DNA of 64,000 nucleotides from Paenibacillus tundrae (GCF_030812775.1 NZ_JAUSTI010000015.1:1-64000); one strand, 5' to 3'. Positions 1 to 9,828 are shown, counted from the first letter of the stretch. Made by a program: numbers and translations. Notes: generated by a model not told the origin, from the letters alone.

Positions 1-17
1 TTCAAGCGAAACTCAAA

Positions 18-50
18 CAGCGCGCACCGATTGAATATCGATGCGCGCTG
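18..50 (-). terminator. Terminator of the mrp operon
   Basis: A 14-bp inverted repeat (18-31 and 37-50) with a 5-nt loop lies just past the mrpG stop. Read on the minus strand the single mismatch becomes a G-U pair and the stem is followed by a T-rich stretch (TTTGAGTTT), so it fits an intrinsic terminator for the minus-strand operon. The T tract is imperfect. Confidence 0.6.
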
Positions 51-126
51 GCAGCATAGCTTTTTTCATCTGTCTACTTGACAGGGGTATGACCACATCG
101 CAGGTCTTTTTTTTCATGTTATGAGG

Positions 127-519
127 TTACTCCATCATGTCCTTCTCTTCATGGTTAACCTTCTTACCTTTCAGTAATGGTTCGAGTTCATCTTGAATGC
201 TCTGTTCCCAGAGAGGTACATCCGTACGGTAGGCAGCACGCCCGTTGAGATGCCCTGCAACAGGAGCAGTGATGAATACAAACAGGATACCTAATAATAC
301 GCGTGCACTAATGTAATTATCGAAGATCCAGAAGAAAAAAAAGGCTCCGCTTAACACACACAGGACTCCAAGAGTCATACTTTTGGTCGCGGCATGTGCT
401 CGTAAGTAGACATCAGGTAACCGAATGAGACCAAATGCACTAAATGCACTCAGTAAAGCCCCCAGCAGAACGAGCAGACCAATGGTAGTTTCAGCGGCTG
501 CATTAACGATCTCCATCAT
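127..519 (-). CDS. mrpG: Na+/H+ antiporter subunit G (MrpG/MnhG)
   Basis: Small membrane subunit of the multi-subunit Mrp cation/proton antiporter, which exports Na+ in exchange for protons and supports pH and salt tolerance. Three hydrophobic segments are visible, followed by a charged C-terminal tail. The frame opens at 555, but the MrpG family begins with a short polar stretch before the first helix, so I place the start at the double Met (519 or 516), preceded by a G-rich binding site. It overlaps the end of mrpF by about 17 nt and is the last gene of the operon. The family is recognised from its position and from the LIRLPDVYLRAHA segment typical of MrpG. Confidence 0.9.
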   Translation of the reverse strand: MMEIVNAAAETTIGLLVLLGALLSAFSAFGLIRLPDVYLRAHAATKSMTLGVLCVLSGAFFFFWIFDNYISARVLLGILFVFITAPVAGHLNGRAAYRTDVPLWEQSIQDELEPLLKGKKVNHEEKDMME

Positions 520-787
520 TTTTGAACACCGCCCCCCGTTCGATATAACGTGCAAAGGCTACGGTACTTAGAAATGCGAGAATACCAATCAATAAAATAA
601 TATCCAAATAGGCTTGTGTCTTAAGCATCATGGATAATACAGCTACAATGGCAATGACATTAATGCCTATCGTATCTAGCGCTGTAATTCGGTCAGCCAT
701 TGAGGGTCCTCGAAGGACACGATACAGACAGCCGAGAATAGCCAGCGATAGAATTAGCAATGAAATAAACAGTAGTGAGGACAACAT
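503..787 (-). CDS. mrpF: Na+/H+ antiporter subunit F (MrpF/MnhF)
   Basis: 94-residue membrane subunit of the Mrp antiporter with three predicted transmembrane helices. The segment RVLRGPSMADRITALDTIG is the usual MrpF signature between helices 1 and 2. Its start codon overlaps the stop of mrpE by one base and its end overlaps mrpG, which indicates translational coupling within the operon. The length matches the family, and nothing looks damaged. Confidence 0.93.
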   Translation of the reverse strand: MLSSLLFISLLILSLAILGCLYRVLRGPSMADRITALDTIGINVIAIVAVLSMMLKTQAYLDIILLIGILAFLSTVAFARYIERGAVFKNDGDR

Positions 788-1263
788 TAACGTGTCACCT
801 CCATTATTGCTTTTTCGAACGTGTTTTTAATATCATCTCTCAACTTTTGCTCATCCTTAATATCCAGTGCATGGATAAACAGCTTCCGTTGATTCCCTGA
901 GATTTCGAGTGGCAAGGAACCCGGTGTTAGCGAGATCAGCAGACAGAGCAGGGTAACTTCCCAATCGGAAGATAATTCTGTTCGATAGGTGAAAATACCT
1001 GGTCGAATATCAAGCTTAGGTTTAATGATCTGACGGATGACCTCAATACTGGCTCGCACCAGTTCCCTAAACAGCAGTATAAGCAACTTAATAATTGCCC
1101 AGACGCGTACAACATACAACCGTTGCGGGAAGAAACGTCGCATGCCTCCAATGAGCAACAAACCGAGTAAATAACCCGTAATAAAACCAACACCGTTCCA
1201 GGCATTGTTCAGAAACATCCATACAAAAGCGATAATAAGATTGAGTATTATCTGAAAGGCCAT
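787..1263 (-). CDS. mrpE: Na+/H+ antiporter subunit E (MrpE/MnhE)
   Basis: About 158-residue membrane subunit of the Mrp antiporter, with N-terminal hydrophobic helices and a soluble C-terminal half. Two in-frame ATGs exist (1269 and 1263). The AAGGAG binding site is only 3 nt from the first and 9 nt from the second, and the second gives the MAFQI beginning known from Bacillus MrpE, so 1263 is preferred. It follows mrpD directly and overlaps mrpF by one base. Confidence 0.92.
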   Translation of the reverse strand: MAFQIILNLIIAFVWMFLNNAWNGVGFITGYLLGLLLIGGMRRFFPQRLYVVRVWAIIKLLILLFRELVRASIEVIRQIIKPKLDIRPGIFTYRTELSSDWEVTLLCLLISLTPGSLPLEISGNQRKLFIHALDIKDEQKLRDDIKNTFEKAIMEVTR

Positions 1264-1269
1264 ACGCAT

Positions 1270-2748
1270 CTACTCCTTCAATACGGCATCTATATACAGA
1301 TTCGGATGCAGTAGAATGTCGCCTGCGCGCGAGGTTAATTGGAACATGCCTTCAGCCCCCACACCCATCACGATGATAAAAATAAACAGAATACCCGCTG
1401 GAATCAGCAAACCATTCACCGGATAAGGTCGACGGACAACGCCCGCAGGTGGCTCACCCCAGAACGCTTGGATAAAGATACGTAGTACAGAGTAGAGCAT
1501 TAACAAGCTGGAGAGTACCGCAATTCCGGTCAGTCCGTACAAGCCTGTCTGCAAGCCGCCCTCGAACAGCAACAGTTTACCTGGGAATCCACTGAATGGC
1601 GGTATACCCGCCAATGCAAGTGCACTGATGAAGAACATCCAGCCGAGCATGGGATAGCGTTTAATGAGCCCGCCCATATTGTCGAGTTTAGATGTGCCTG
1701 CGACTGCAATCAATGCACCGCCTAATAGGAAGAGCAGTGTTTTGATCAGCATATCATGCAACATGTAGAAGAGCAGACCTTCAAGTGCTGTACGACTGGC
1801 CGATGCCATACCGAAGGCGACAAAACCGACACCTGCGATAACGTTGTAGATCAAAATTTTGTTCACGTCACGATAGGAGATTGCCCCAATAACCCCCAGG
1901 ATCATGGTAGCTCCGGCCATCCACCCAATTAAGGCGTGGAAGAAATCCGGATCATGATAGAAGATGAGTGTGAATGTACGCACAATCGCATACAGTCCCA
2001 CCTTGGTTAACAATCCAGCGAACAGTGCCGTGACTACGGCTGGTGGAGCTGCATAGGAACCGGATAGCCAGAAGAATAGGAACAATCCGGCCTTAATACT
2101 AAATACAATCAAGAACAATACAGCAATAAGTGTTACGACACCACTTTGACCGATCTCAGCAATTCGAACCGACAAATCCGCCATATTTAATGTGCCAGTG
2201 ATGGAATACAAGAAGCCGATCGAAGCAACAAAGAGTGCAGAAGAAACGATGTTAATCAGGACATATTTGATCGTTTCCTGTAATTGTCGTTCCGTTCCTC
2301 CAAGCACGATTAAGGCATAGGAAGAGATCAGCATCAATTCAAAGCTTACAAATAGGTTGAAGATATCCCCTGTAAGGAACGATCCGTTTACTCCAGCGAT
2401 CAAAAAGTGAAAGAAAGGATAGAAGTGATGCTCTTCCCGTTCCTTATTAACGCTTTGAAAAGCATAGAGAAGACAGGCTAACGCTATGATCGATGCGGCA
2501 ACAACGAGCAGTGCAGATACCATATCGGCAACAAGCACTATACCATAAGGGGGTGTCCAGCCTCCCATATTCAACGTTTGGATGCCGGATTGGGCAACTT
2601 GAACAATTAACACCGTTGAAGCTGCGGCGGTGAGCAAAAGTCCAATAACACTGACGAACCGCTGAATGCTAACCTTACGGAAAAAAAGGATAGCGATAAC
2701 GCCAGTAATTAAGGGCAGTAGAATCGGTAGAACAACAAGATTATTCAT
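1270..2748 (-). CDS. mrpD: Na+/H+ antiporter subunit D (MrpD/MnhD)
   Basis: 492-residue proton-translocating membrane subunit homologous to the NuoM/NuoN subunits of complex I, with about 14 helices. The start MNNLVVLPIL and the segments GVNGSFLTGDIFNLFVSFE and SITGTLNMADL are those of Bacillus MrpD. The conserved glutamate on helix 5 (in FVSFELM) and the lysine in FSIKAGLF, expected for the proton path, are present. It overlaps mrpC by 8 nt and ends one base before mrpE. Confidence 0.96.
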   Translation of the reverse strand: MNNLVVLPILLPLITGVIAILFFRKVSIQRFVSVIGLLLTAAASTVLIVQVAQSGIQTLNMGGWTPPYGIVLVADMVSALLVVAASIIALACLLYAFQSVNKEREEHHFYPFFHFLIAGVNGSFLTGDIFNLFVSFELMLISSYALIVLGGTERQLQETIKYVLINIVSSALFVASIGFLYSITGTLNMADLSVRIAEIGQSGVVTLIAVLFLIVFSIKAGLFLFFWLSGSYAAPPAVVTALFAGLLTKVGLYAIVRTFTLIFYHDPDFFHALIGWMAGATMILGVIGAISYRDVNKILIYNVIAGVGFVAFGMASASRTALEGLLFYMLHDMLIKTLLFLLGGALIAVAGTSKLDNMGGLIKRYPMLGWMFFISALALAGIPPFSGFPGKLLLFEGGLQTGLYGLTGIAVLSSLLMLYSVLRIFIQAFWGEPPAGVVRRPYPVNGLLIPAGILFIFIIVMGVGAEGMFQLTSRAGDILLHPNLYIDAVLKE

Positions 2749-3079
2749 ATGGCCGCCCCCTTACTTCTTCCATATCGTCGGTTTTCAGTTTCAGATATGA
2801 ACGGTAGGACAGAACAAAGAAAAAGGCAGTTAGACCAAAATTAATAACGATCGATGTCAAAATAAGCGCCTGGGGCAGCGGATCAACATAACGTTCCGCC
2901 TGCTCCCCAAGTAGAGGCGGAGCTCCGGTCTTAAGGCGAGACATCGTGATTAGCAACAGATGCACGCCATGCGTGAGGATAGACATGCCGAGAACAATCC
3001 GGAGCAGGCTCCGCGATAAGATTAAGAAGACGGCGACCGCAAACAAAATGCCAACGGCCACACACATCAATATTTCCAT
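2741..3079 (-). CDS. mrpC: Na+/H+ antiporter subunit C (MrpC/MnhC)
   Basis: 112-residue NuoK-like membrane subunit with three helices. The segment DPLPQALILTSIVI is the family signature. It lies one base after mrpA and overlaps mrpD by 8 nt, so the whole operon is tightly packed. The length is normal for the family. Confidence 0.95.
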   Translation of the reverse strand: MEILMCVAVGILFAVAVFLILSRSLLRIVLGMSILTHGVHLLLITMSRLKTGAPPLLGEQAERYVDPLPQALILTSIVINFGLTAFFFVLSYRSYLKLKTDDMEEVRGRPYE

Positions 3080-3080
3080 A

Positions 3081-6038
3081 TCAGCGATCCTCCCCGATCT
3101 GTAGAATAATAGTCATGGTGACGCCAAGGACGGCTAGATACACGCCTATATCGAACAGCATTGCCGTGGCAAGTTCAGTCTCTCCGAGTAAAGGAAGTTC
3201 AAAATATCCAAAGGTTTGACTGAGGAATGGGGCACCGAACAAAAATGAACCCGCCCCTGTTAATAAGGCAATTGCCAGACCAATCGATGTCAACATACGA
3301 AAATCAATAGGTAACGCTTTGCGTATCGTATCTGTACTGAACGCAAGGGCAATGAGAACCAGTGCAGCAGCTGTAACGAGACCGCCGATAAATCCGCCGC
3401 CTGGGTTGTGATGCCCTGCGAAGAACAAGTGCAAGGCGAAGGTCAAAATAATAAATACGACAACCTTGGTCGTGGTTTGCAGTAATACATCATTACTTTG
3501 CAAAGGAACCGTATCCCAGGAAGATGTAGTTCCTTCCCGATTCCCATATTTCTTCGTGTTATCATCTTTATCGTCAAGCTCGACGTCATTTTCATCTGTG
3601 GTTTCTTTCTTACGAAATTTCAATCGTGCGCCCAGATCTTTTGCTTCTAGATTCAGATTGATCATGGAGTAGATGGATAATGAAGCCACACCAAGCACCA
3701 TAATTTCAAGTAACGTATCGTAACCACGGAAATCGACGAGCAATACATTAACGACATTTTTACCACCAGCCGAGTTATAAGCTTCTTGCAGGAAGAAGGT
3801 CGAAATGCTCTCCAATGAGGCTGTTCCGCTCGCTGCTAATGCAACAAACGTCATGACAATTCCCACAGCAATTGCCACAATGCCATTTACCGTGAGGTAT
3901 CGACGACTCGACTTACCCCGCTGAAGCTCAGGCAAATGATAGAAGCAGAGTAGGAATAGGGCAACCGACACGGTCTCTACGATCATTTGGGTCAATGCCA
4001 GATCCGGTGCTCGGAACAGAACAAAGAGCAGGGTTACGAGGTATCCGACGGCTCCAGTCATGATAACCGCGGATAGCCTATTTTTGGCAAAAGGAATGGA
4101 TACTGCAGCCGCAATAAGCGTAATCAGTAAGACGGCTTCATAGAACGAGAAGGGCGCGTTACCCTGGAAATTCCAAGTTATATTTTCACCCGAACGGAAG
4201 AAGGCATACACAAGAAGTGCAACTGTGAACGAAAAGATATAAACCAGGTAATTGCGCACAGAGCCATTCATATATGCTTCTGTCCATTTGCGAGCATAGT
4301 GCTGCAAATTATCAAGCACGACATGATACATATTGTTAATGGTTAAACCTTGTGGATAATGCTCATACAAGTTTCTCCATTTAGGCAAAAGTTTATATAA
4401 TGTAACACCCAGTGCAACTACACCAACGGTCATGATGAGTTCTGGTGTGAGACCATGCCAGAGGGAGAAATGTACATCGAATCGTTCGTTACCACTCAGC
4501 AGTTGAGGCAACACTGCAGCCATCGCAGGTTCAATCAGTGTCATCGCGACCAGATTTGGGAAGAGGCCGAACACAATGACCAGAATGCCAAGCGTAACAG
4601 GTGGAATGAGCATGCCGATCGGAGCTTCATGCATCTTCTCGGCAGGTAGTTCACTGCGGGTGCTTCCTAGGAATGTTTTGAAAGCAATAATTAAGGCATA
4701 GATTAATGTGAATACACTCGCCAGCCAGGCAAGCACAGGTAATAGGATGCTCCAAGAGCCAAGTCCGAAAATCCGCAGATGTGTGATCTCAACCATAGCT
4801 TGGAAGAACAATTCCTTGCTCAAAAAGCCGTTGAATGGTGGAATGCCAGCCATTGCAAGTGAGCCTATAAGGGCAACCGTGAATGTGATTGGCATAAATG
4901 AAGCGAGCCCACCGAGCTTGCGAATGTCACGTGTGCCGGTTTCATGATCCACAATACCAACGACCATAAAGAGAGCTGCTTTGAACGTGGCATGATTAAA
5001 CAAATGCAGCAAGGCGGCGGTTGTTGCCACCGTATACATTGCGGAGGAGTCACCGTATCCAAAGTACAGAGCGGCAGACCCAACACCGAACAGGGACATA
5101 ATTAAGCCAAGCTGAGAAATCGTAGAATAGGCTAAGATCGCTTTCAGATCATTTTTCTTTACAGCCAAAAAGGAGCCATAACAGAGGGTGAGGATACCCA
5201 CCCCTGTGACGAGCCAAAACCACAGTCCTTGCCCGCCAAAAATAGGCGTGAACCGCGCAACAACATAGATACCGGCCTTAACCATCGTTGCGGAGTGCAG
5301 ATATGCACTAACGGGAGTAGGGGCTTCCATTGCATCCGGTAGCCAGATGTGAAACGGGAACTGTGCCGATTTGGTAAACGCACCAATGAGTATGAGTACC
5401 AATGCAGGCAGAAATAATGCGTTCTCCTGAATCTGTCCCCAGTCTGCAATGGTGGCGCGAATGCTGAACGTACCTGTCATCAGATACATCAGCATGAAAC
5501 CGGCAAGCATTGCGAAGCCGCCAAATACAGTAATTAAAAATGATTTTTGCGCACCTGAAGTAGATGCTTTACGTTTGTAATGAAAGGCAATCAGCAGGAA
5601 CGACGTAATACTGGTCAATTCCCAGAAACCATACAGTACAATCATATTGTCGGATAGAACTACGCCGAGCATGGCGCCCATGAACATTAATAGATACAGG
5701 TAGAAGCGATGCAAGGCTTCTTTCTGATCCATATAATAAATCGAGTAGAGTACAACGAGTATGCCGATTCCAGTGATTAGAAGTGACAGCAGAAGACTCA
5801 GACCATCCAGATAAAAATTAAAACCGATATCCAGTGATGGAATCCATGGAATTAATCCAGACAAGGTGTTACGTTCAGACACGTTAGAAATAAGACTTAC
5901 AAAATAAACAAATAATGAAACTGGAACGAGTAGAACTGCCCATCCCATATGTACTTTTCGGAAAAAGCGATGTAGCATGGACAGCAACATACCTACAACA
6001 AAAGGCAAAATAACAGCAACATGAAGCAGGCTCAACAT
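3081..6038 (-). CDS. mrpA: Fused Na+/H+ antiporter subunits A and B (MrpA-MrpB)
   Basis: About 985 residues. The first ~780 correspond to MrpA, a NuoL-like proton channel: IPSLDIGFNFYLDGL, LLMFMGAMLGVVLSDN, WLPDAMEAPTPVSAYLHSAT and DHETGTRDIRKLGGL are all present, with the FRAPDLALTQ segment near residue 680. After a charged linker comes a complete MrpB domain (about residues 850-985) containing FFAGHHNPGGGFIGG and FDIGVYLAVLGVTMTI. In Bacillus subtilis A (801 aa) and B (143 aa) are separate genes; here no stop or start separates them and no stand-alone mrpB exists between mrpA and mrpC. The frame opens at 6107, but homology begins at ATG 6038 or TTG 6035, the latter better spaced from a GGGGGTG site. 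First gene of the operon. Confidence 0.93.
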   Translation of the reverse strand: MLSLLHVAVILPFVVGMLLSMLHRFFRKVHMGWAVLLVPVSLFVYFVSLISNVSERNTLSGLIPWIPSLDIGFNFYLDGLSLLLSLLITGIGILVVLYSIYYMDQKEALHRFYLYLLMFMGAMLGVVLSDNMIVLYGFWELTSITSFLLIAFHYKRKASTSGAQKSFLITVFGGFAMLAGFMLMYLMTGTFSIRATIADWGQIQENALFLPALVLILIGAFTKSAQFPFHIWLPDAMEAPTPVSAYLHSATMVKAGIYVVARFTPIFGGQGLWFWLVTGVGILTLCYGSFLAVKKNDLKAILAYSTISQLGLIMSLFGVGSAALYFGYGDSSAMYTVATTAALLHLFNHATFKAALFMVVGIVDHETGTRDIRKLGGLASFMPITFTVALIGSLAMAGIPPFNGFLSKELFFQAMVEITHLRIFGLGSWSILLPVLAWLASVFTLIYALIIAFKTFLGSTRSELPAEKMHEAPIGMLIPPVTLGILVIVFGLFPNLVAMTLIEPAMAAVLPQLLSGNERFDVHFSLWHGLTPELIMTVGVVALGVTLYKLLPKWRNLYEHYPQGLTINNMYHVVLDNLQHYARKWTEAYMNGSVRNYLVYIFSFTVALLVYAFFRSGENITWNFQGNAPFSFYEAVLLITLIAAAVSIPFAKNRLSAVIMTGAVGYLVTLLFVLFRAPDLALTQMIVETVSVALFLLCFYHLPELQRGKSSRRYLTVNGIVAIAVGIVMTFVALAASGTASLESISTFFLQEAYNSAGGKNVVNVLLVDFRGYDTLLEIMVLGVASLSIYSMINLNLEAKDLGARLKFRKKETTDENDVELDDKDDNTKKYGNREGTTSSWDTVPLQSNDVLLQTTTKVVVFIILTFALHLFFAGHHNPGGGFIGGLVTAAALVLIALAFSTDTIRKALPIDFRMLTSIGLAIALLTGAGSFLFGAPFLSQTFGYFELPLLGETELATAMLFDIGVYLAVLGVTMTIILQIGEDR

Positions 6039-6335
6039 TACACCCCCAAATTCTAGTTGAAGTTCTTCTGTGTGTGACAAACATGATGAATGAACATTGT
6101 ATCGCATGCTTGCTCTCTAAATACATAACCCAAGTATGTATATACAGAATCGTGACTATTTTTTGAATGGAAGAAACTCGGGGTAAATAAAAGCAACATA
6201 TTATATGGGTATGTATAATAAAAAAGCACATCGATTCCGATAAATATGAAAACAAATAGGTGACATCTCGTGTGTCTTTTGCAACATGATCATGTTATAA
6301 AAGCAGGATGGTTTCACCGCTTTATGGAGGCAACA

Positions 6336-7976
6336 ATGTCATTCAAACTTAGAACCGTACTCACTGCAATTTTTGCTACGTTATCTCTGCTTGTATCGTT
6401 AACCATCGGTTATATTTTTAGTCAAAAATCCTTTCTTGCGCTGGAAACCGAGATCGGTCACTCGTTAAGGGGAACGGCTACACAAGCCTCTGATAAATTA
6501 GATCGCTTCATGTGGTCACGTTCAAGCGAACTGGATCTGTTAGGTCGAATGGCTGCTCTGGAGAATCGGTTCGAACCTTCTGAAATCCAGATGTTACTGG
6601 ATCAGCTCCAGGATAGCTTTCCCTCCTATTCCTGGGTTGGATACATGAATCCTGAAGGAAAAGTTCTAGCGGCAACCGATGGTATTTTGTTAGGAGAAAA
6701 TTTGTCCGAGAGACCTGTGTATCAAGAAGGAATTAAGGGTAAATTCATTGGAGATGTTCACAATGCGGTGTTGCTAGCCAAGCTATTGCCTAACCCCACA
6801 GGTGAACCACTGCAATTTGTCGATATCAGCTTTCCATTAAAGGACACTAACGGCAAGACACGTGGCGTTCTCGCTGCACATTTGAGCTGGGCATGGGCGA
6901 AAGAAGTGGAAGAATCCATTCTTACTCCGTTACTTCATGAGGAGAAGGATATTGAATTTTTTATCGTAAGTAAGAAAGAAAACACGGTGCTACTAGGTCC
7001 CAAAGATTGGATTGGTAAACCATTAAAACTGACTGGAATTGAACAAGCACAGTTGCATAAGAGTACTTGGACTACCGAGAGATGGCCGGATGGGAAGGAA
7101 TATGTAACCGGAATTGCACACAGCCAAGGTCATTTGGATTACCCAGGGCTCGGATGGACTGTAGTGATTCGTCAGGTTCAATCCACCGCTTTTGCGTCTG
7201 TATCCGATATGCTCTGGTTCAACATTTGGTCTGGGCTTGCGGTGACTGTACTCTTTGTCCTGATCGGATGGTGTGTCTCCCGGAAAATTGCTGCTCCATT
7301 GATGCGACTTACGCAAGTAGCTAATGAGCTTCGGGTAGGAGAGCAAGTACAGATTCCAGAAAACAAAGGATTTAGTGAAATTGAGGAGCTATCACGTTCT
7401 CTTAGGGAAATGGTTGTTTCACTTAAAAATAAAGACTCCGAGCTTGTTGTGATGCAGAACTTAGCGCACTATGATCAATTAACTGGATTGCCGAATAGAA
7501 CGGCACTTGAATTTTATTTGGAAGAATCGCTGGAGACGGAAAGCGTGAATCATACACTCACCTTCCTTTATCTTGATCTCGACGGATTCAAACGTGTGAA
7601 TGACTCCCTTGGGCATCAAACGGGAGATGTCTTGTTGCAAAAAGTAGCTCAACGTCTCAATGCATTAAGTCTGGATAAAGGCATAACCGTCAGGTTGGGC
7701 GGTGATGAGTTTCTGATTGTGCTTCGTTCGGTGGGAAGTAATCCACGAGAGGAAGCAAAATTGTATGCTGAGGAGATTATCCAAAGCCTAAACAAACCTT
7801 TTGTGATTGAATATGAACGTATTCGGATTGGATGTAGTATCGGTGGTGCGGAGTATCCAACCAACAGTGGGAATCCAAGCGAAATTATTCGCATGGCTGA
7901 TGAGGCGTTATATGAGTCCAAACGTGCAGGCAAAAATCGGATGACATTTTACTCGGATTTGAAAAGTGATAGGTAG
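6336..7976 (+). CDS. Membrane diguanylate cyclase with Cache sensor, HAMP and GGDEF
   Basis: Predicted to make cyclic di-GMP from two GTP at the membrane in response to an extracellular signal. Order: helix at about residues 10-30, a ~250-residue extracellular dCache-like region, second helix near 280-300, a HAMP segment, then a GGDEF domain with DQLTGLPNR and an intact GGDEF signature (VRLGGDEF). The RxxD inhibitory site five residues before GGDEF is absent (LDKG is found), so product inhibition of the classical kind is not expected. No EAL domain. Start: ATG 6336 has a GGAGG 5 nt upstream, while the earlier frame opening at 6270 does not. Confidence 0.9.
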   Translation: MSFKLRTVLTAIFATLSLLVSLTIGYIFSQKSFLALETEIGHSLRGTATQASDKLDRFMWSRSSELDLLGRMAALENRFEPSEIQMLLDQLQDSFPSYSWVGYMNPEGKVLAATDGILLGENLSERPVYQEGIKGKFIGDVHNAVLLAKLLPNPTGEPLQFVDISFPLKDTNGKTRGVLAAHLSWAWAKEVEESILTPLLHEEKDIEFFIVSKKENTVLLGPKDWIGKPLKLTGIEQAQLHKSTWTTERWPDGKEYVTGIAHSQGHLDYPGLGWTVVIRQVQSTAFASVSDMLWFNIWSGLAVTVLFVLIGWCVSRKIAAPLMRLTQVANELRVGEQVQIPENKGFSEIEELSRSLREMVVSLKNKDSELVVMQNLAHYDQLTGLPNRTALEFYLEESLETESVNHTLTFLYLDLDGFKRVNDSLGHQTGDVLLQKVAQRLNALSLDKGITVRLGGDEFLIVLRSVGSNPREEAKLYAEEIIQSLNKPFVIEYERIRIGCSIGGAEYPTNSGNPSEIIRMADEALYESKRAGKNRMTFYSDLKSDR

Positions 7977-8040
7977 TCCATAATAATAAGCACATAGATG
8001 CTTGCTTCAGTGAAACAATGATAAGGAAGGAGGAGTGAGA

Positions 8041-8562
8041 ATGGCCAATTCACATACTAACGTGCCATACGGCTATGAACCCCCGGTGGCGAGCCGCAAG
8101 GGTACACTCATTTTCTATGATACATTCGATCAGATCACAGACGAACAATTGGAGAACGCATTGAATTTGACGAACAGTCGTTCTTTTGCACAATTGGTGT
8201 TGTATCCCCTTCACGAGAGTACATTCAAACGAATGAGATCAGGGAATATACAGCCTTACTTCAAACGCGAGGATCGACTCCATGATTGGAAACGGGAACA
8301 TGCAGATGCCCGTATACGTGTGGAAGGACTGGAGGGCAAGCGCAAGAAGTATACACCGATGGATACCGCCTTACGACATATTAAAGCAGAGTATCCAGCA
8401 CCTCATTTCTTATATCTAACGACTGAAATGGCCAATCTATTTGCTTCCTTTGATTCCTTCAAGGAATGGATCAAAGAAGTACGAATCGTTATAGATGGCC
8501 CAGCTACTGAGCTGCATCCCAGATTGGAGCAAAACAAGAATCGCTGGGATTGGGCGGAGTAG
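8041..8562 (+). CDS. Conserved protein of unknown function
   Basis: I do not recognise a named family. The 173-residue product is soluble, charged, without signal peptide or membrane segment, and ends in RWDWAE. Central KRKKYTPMDTALRHIKAEYPAPHFLYL looks like a structured alpha/beta stretch. ATG 8041 is chosen because an AAGGAGG lies 7 nt upstream; the GTG at 8035 would be only 1 nt from it. It sits between two diguanylate cyclase genes, about 60 nt after the first and convergent with the second, and is followed by a strong shared terminator. A link to c-di-GMP signalling is only positional. Confidence 0.75.
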   Translation: MANSHTNVPYGYEPPVASRKGTLIFYDTFDQITDEQLENALNLTNSRSFAQLVLYPLHESTFKRMRSGNIQPYFKREDRLHDWKREHADARIRVEGLEGKRKKYTPMDTALRHIKAEYPAPHFLYLTTEMANLFASFDSFKEWIKEVRIVIDGPATELHPRLEQNKNRWDWAE

Positions 8563-8601
8563 TCCCCCGAACCTTCGAATTGAAAGAGCCGAATATATGC
8601 C

Positions 8602-8652
8602 AAAAAAGTTGTGTTGTTCAACCGTTTCACGGTTAACAGCACAACTTTTTTA
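8602..8652. terminator. Bidirectional terminator between convergent genes
   Basis: A near-perfect inverted repeat (AAAAAGTTGTG... / ...CACAACTTTTT, about 20 bp, with one G-U pair and one bulge) is flanked by A on the left and T on the right, so it can terminate the gene ending at 8562 and the minus-strand gene ending at 8704. Confidence 0.9.
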
Positions 8653-8703
8653 ATTTTGATCATGTTGATCCCCCTTTACACGTAATACACGGGGGATGAC
8701 GGA

Positions 8704-9828
8704 TTATACATTGGGCAGATCAAGGGCGGTAACGGTTTTGTTTTTGCCTGTCCGTTTAGCGGCATATAAGCAGGCATCCACCTCTTCAAACAGCTTGTCC
8801 TTTGAGAGATGCGGGCTATAGCTCTTGAGACCAACACTAACGGTAACGAATGCACCATCGAGTTCCAGATGTCCCATATGTGCAATTTTTTGCCGAATCT
8901 GCTCTACCATAGCATAAGCTTGCTCAAAAGATTGCTCAAACATTAATATGGCGAACTCTTCTCCACCATATCGAGCAGCAATATCACTCGAAGTTATATT
9001 TTTTTGAATAATCAAGGAGACTTTCTCTAATATAACATCGCCCACGCGGTGTCCATAGGTATCATTAATCGCTTTGAAATCGTCAATATCGATCAACGCG
9101 AGGTGAAGGCTCATGCCATTATTGGCGTATTCATAAGCTTTATCGTAGTAATCCTTGAATGAACTTTGGTTATACAGATTGGTTAATCCATCCGTTTTGG
9201 ATTGTTTGGTCATAATGGCATTCCTGACGATCAGATCCTGTTTAGCTAACATGCTGTCCTTAAGATCATCCAGAACTTCAATACTGCTGGTAACAATGAC
9301 TTGAGAAACATAAGTGCCGGCAAGCAGAAACACAGGTATGGAAACGATATCAAATGAACTTAAAAATTGACGATAGCTAGGGACTCCGAGTAATAGAAAA
9401 TACCCTATCATTTGCATGGCAAAAGAGACCCATACTCCCTTTTTGTTGAAGAACAACACGGAGGAAAATATAGGCAATAAGCATGCGGCCATAATAATCC
9501 GAATGTCATAATTGACGTGTATGATCGTCCAAGCAATGATGGTGCTGGCTGCCGACATGGCATACGAGGAATAGGAGCTAAATCGTCGATCTATCCAACT
9601 AGCGAAGAGAATACCTGCACTTCCCGCCGCCGTAGGCCAAATGACGACATTCACTATAAAATCGGCTGGAGTGCGATCATAAACGAGAAATACGTAGCAA
9701 GCAATCTGAACGAGTGCATGGAGGCTGATAACAAGCCAGTAGGCTCGTAATATTTTCTTCATCCACTTGGAATGTTTGAACTCATAATCTGTAGGGATAT
9801 GGCTACGTTGTGTAAAAGGAATTTTCAA
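8704..9828 (-). CDS. Membrane diguanylate cyclase (GGDEF)
   Basis: 374 residues: about six N-terminal membrane helices (roughly residues 25-190) followed by a GGDEF domain with KTDGLTNLYNQ and ARYGGEEF, which is a functional signature form. The position of the inhibitory RxxD reads TSSD, so the autoinhibitory site seems lost. Start is TTG at 9828 with a weak GCGGTGAT site 4 nt upstream. The gene is convergent with the upstream small protein. Predicted to synthesise c-di-GMP; the sensed signal is unknown. Confidence 0.88.
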   Translation of the reverse strand: MKIPFTQRSHIPTDYEFKHSKWMKKILRAYWLVISLHALVQIACYVFLVYDRTPADFIVNVVIWPTAAGSAGILFASWIDRRFSSYSSYAMSAASTIIAWTIIHVNYDIRIIMAACLLPIFSSVLFFNKKGVWVSFAMQMIGYFLLLGVPSYRQFLSSFDIVSIPVFLLAGTYVSQVIVTSSIEVLDDLKDSMLAKQDLIVRNAIMTKQSKTDGLTNLYNQSSFKDYYDKAYEYANNGMSLHLALIDIDDFKAINDTYGHRVGDVILEKVSLIIQKNITSSDIAARYGGEEFAILMFEQSFEQAYAMVEQIRQKIAHMGHLELDGAFVTVSVGLKSYSPHLSKDKLFEEVDACLYAAKRTGKNKTVTALDLPNV

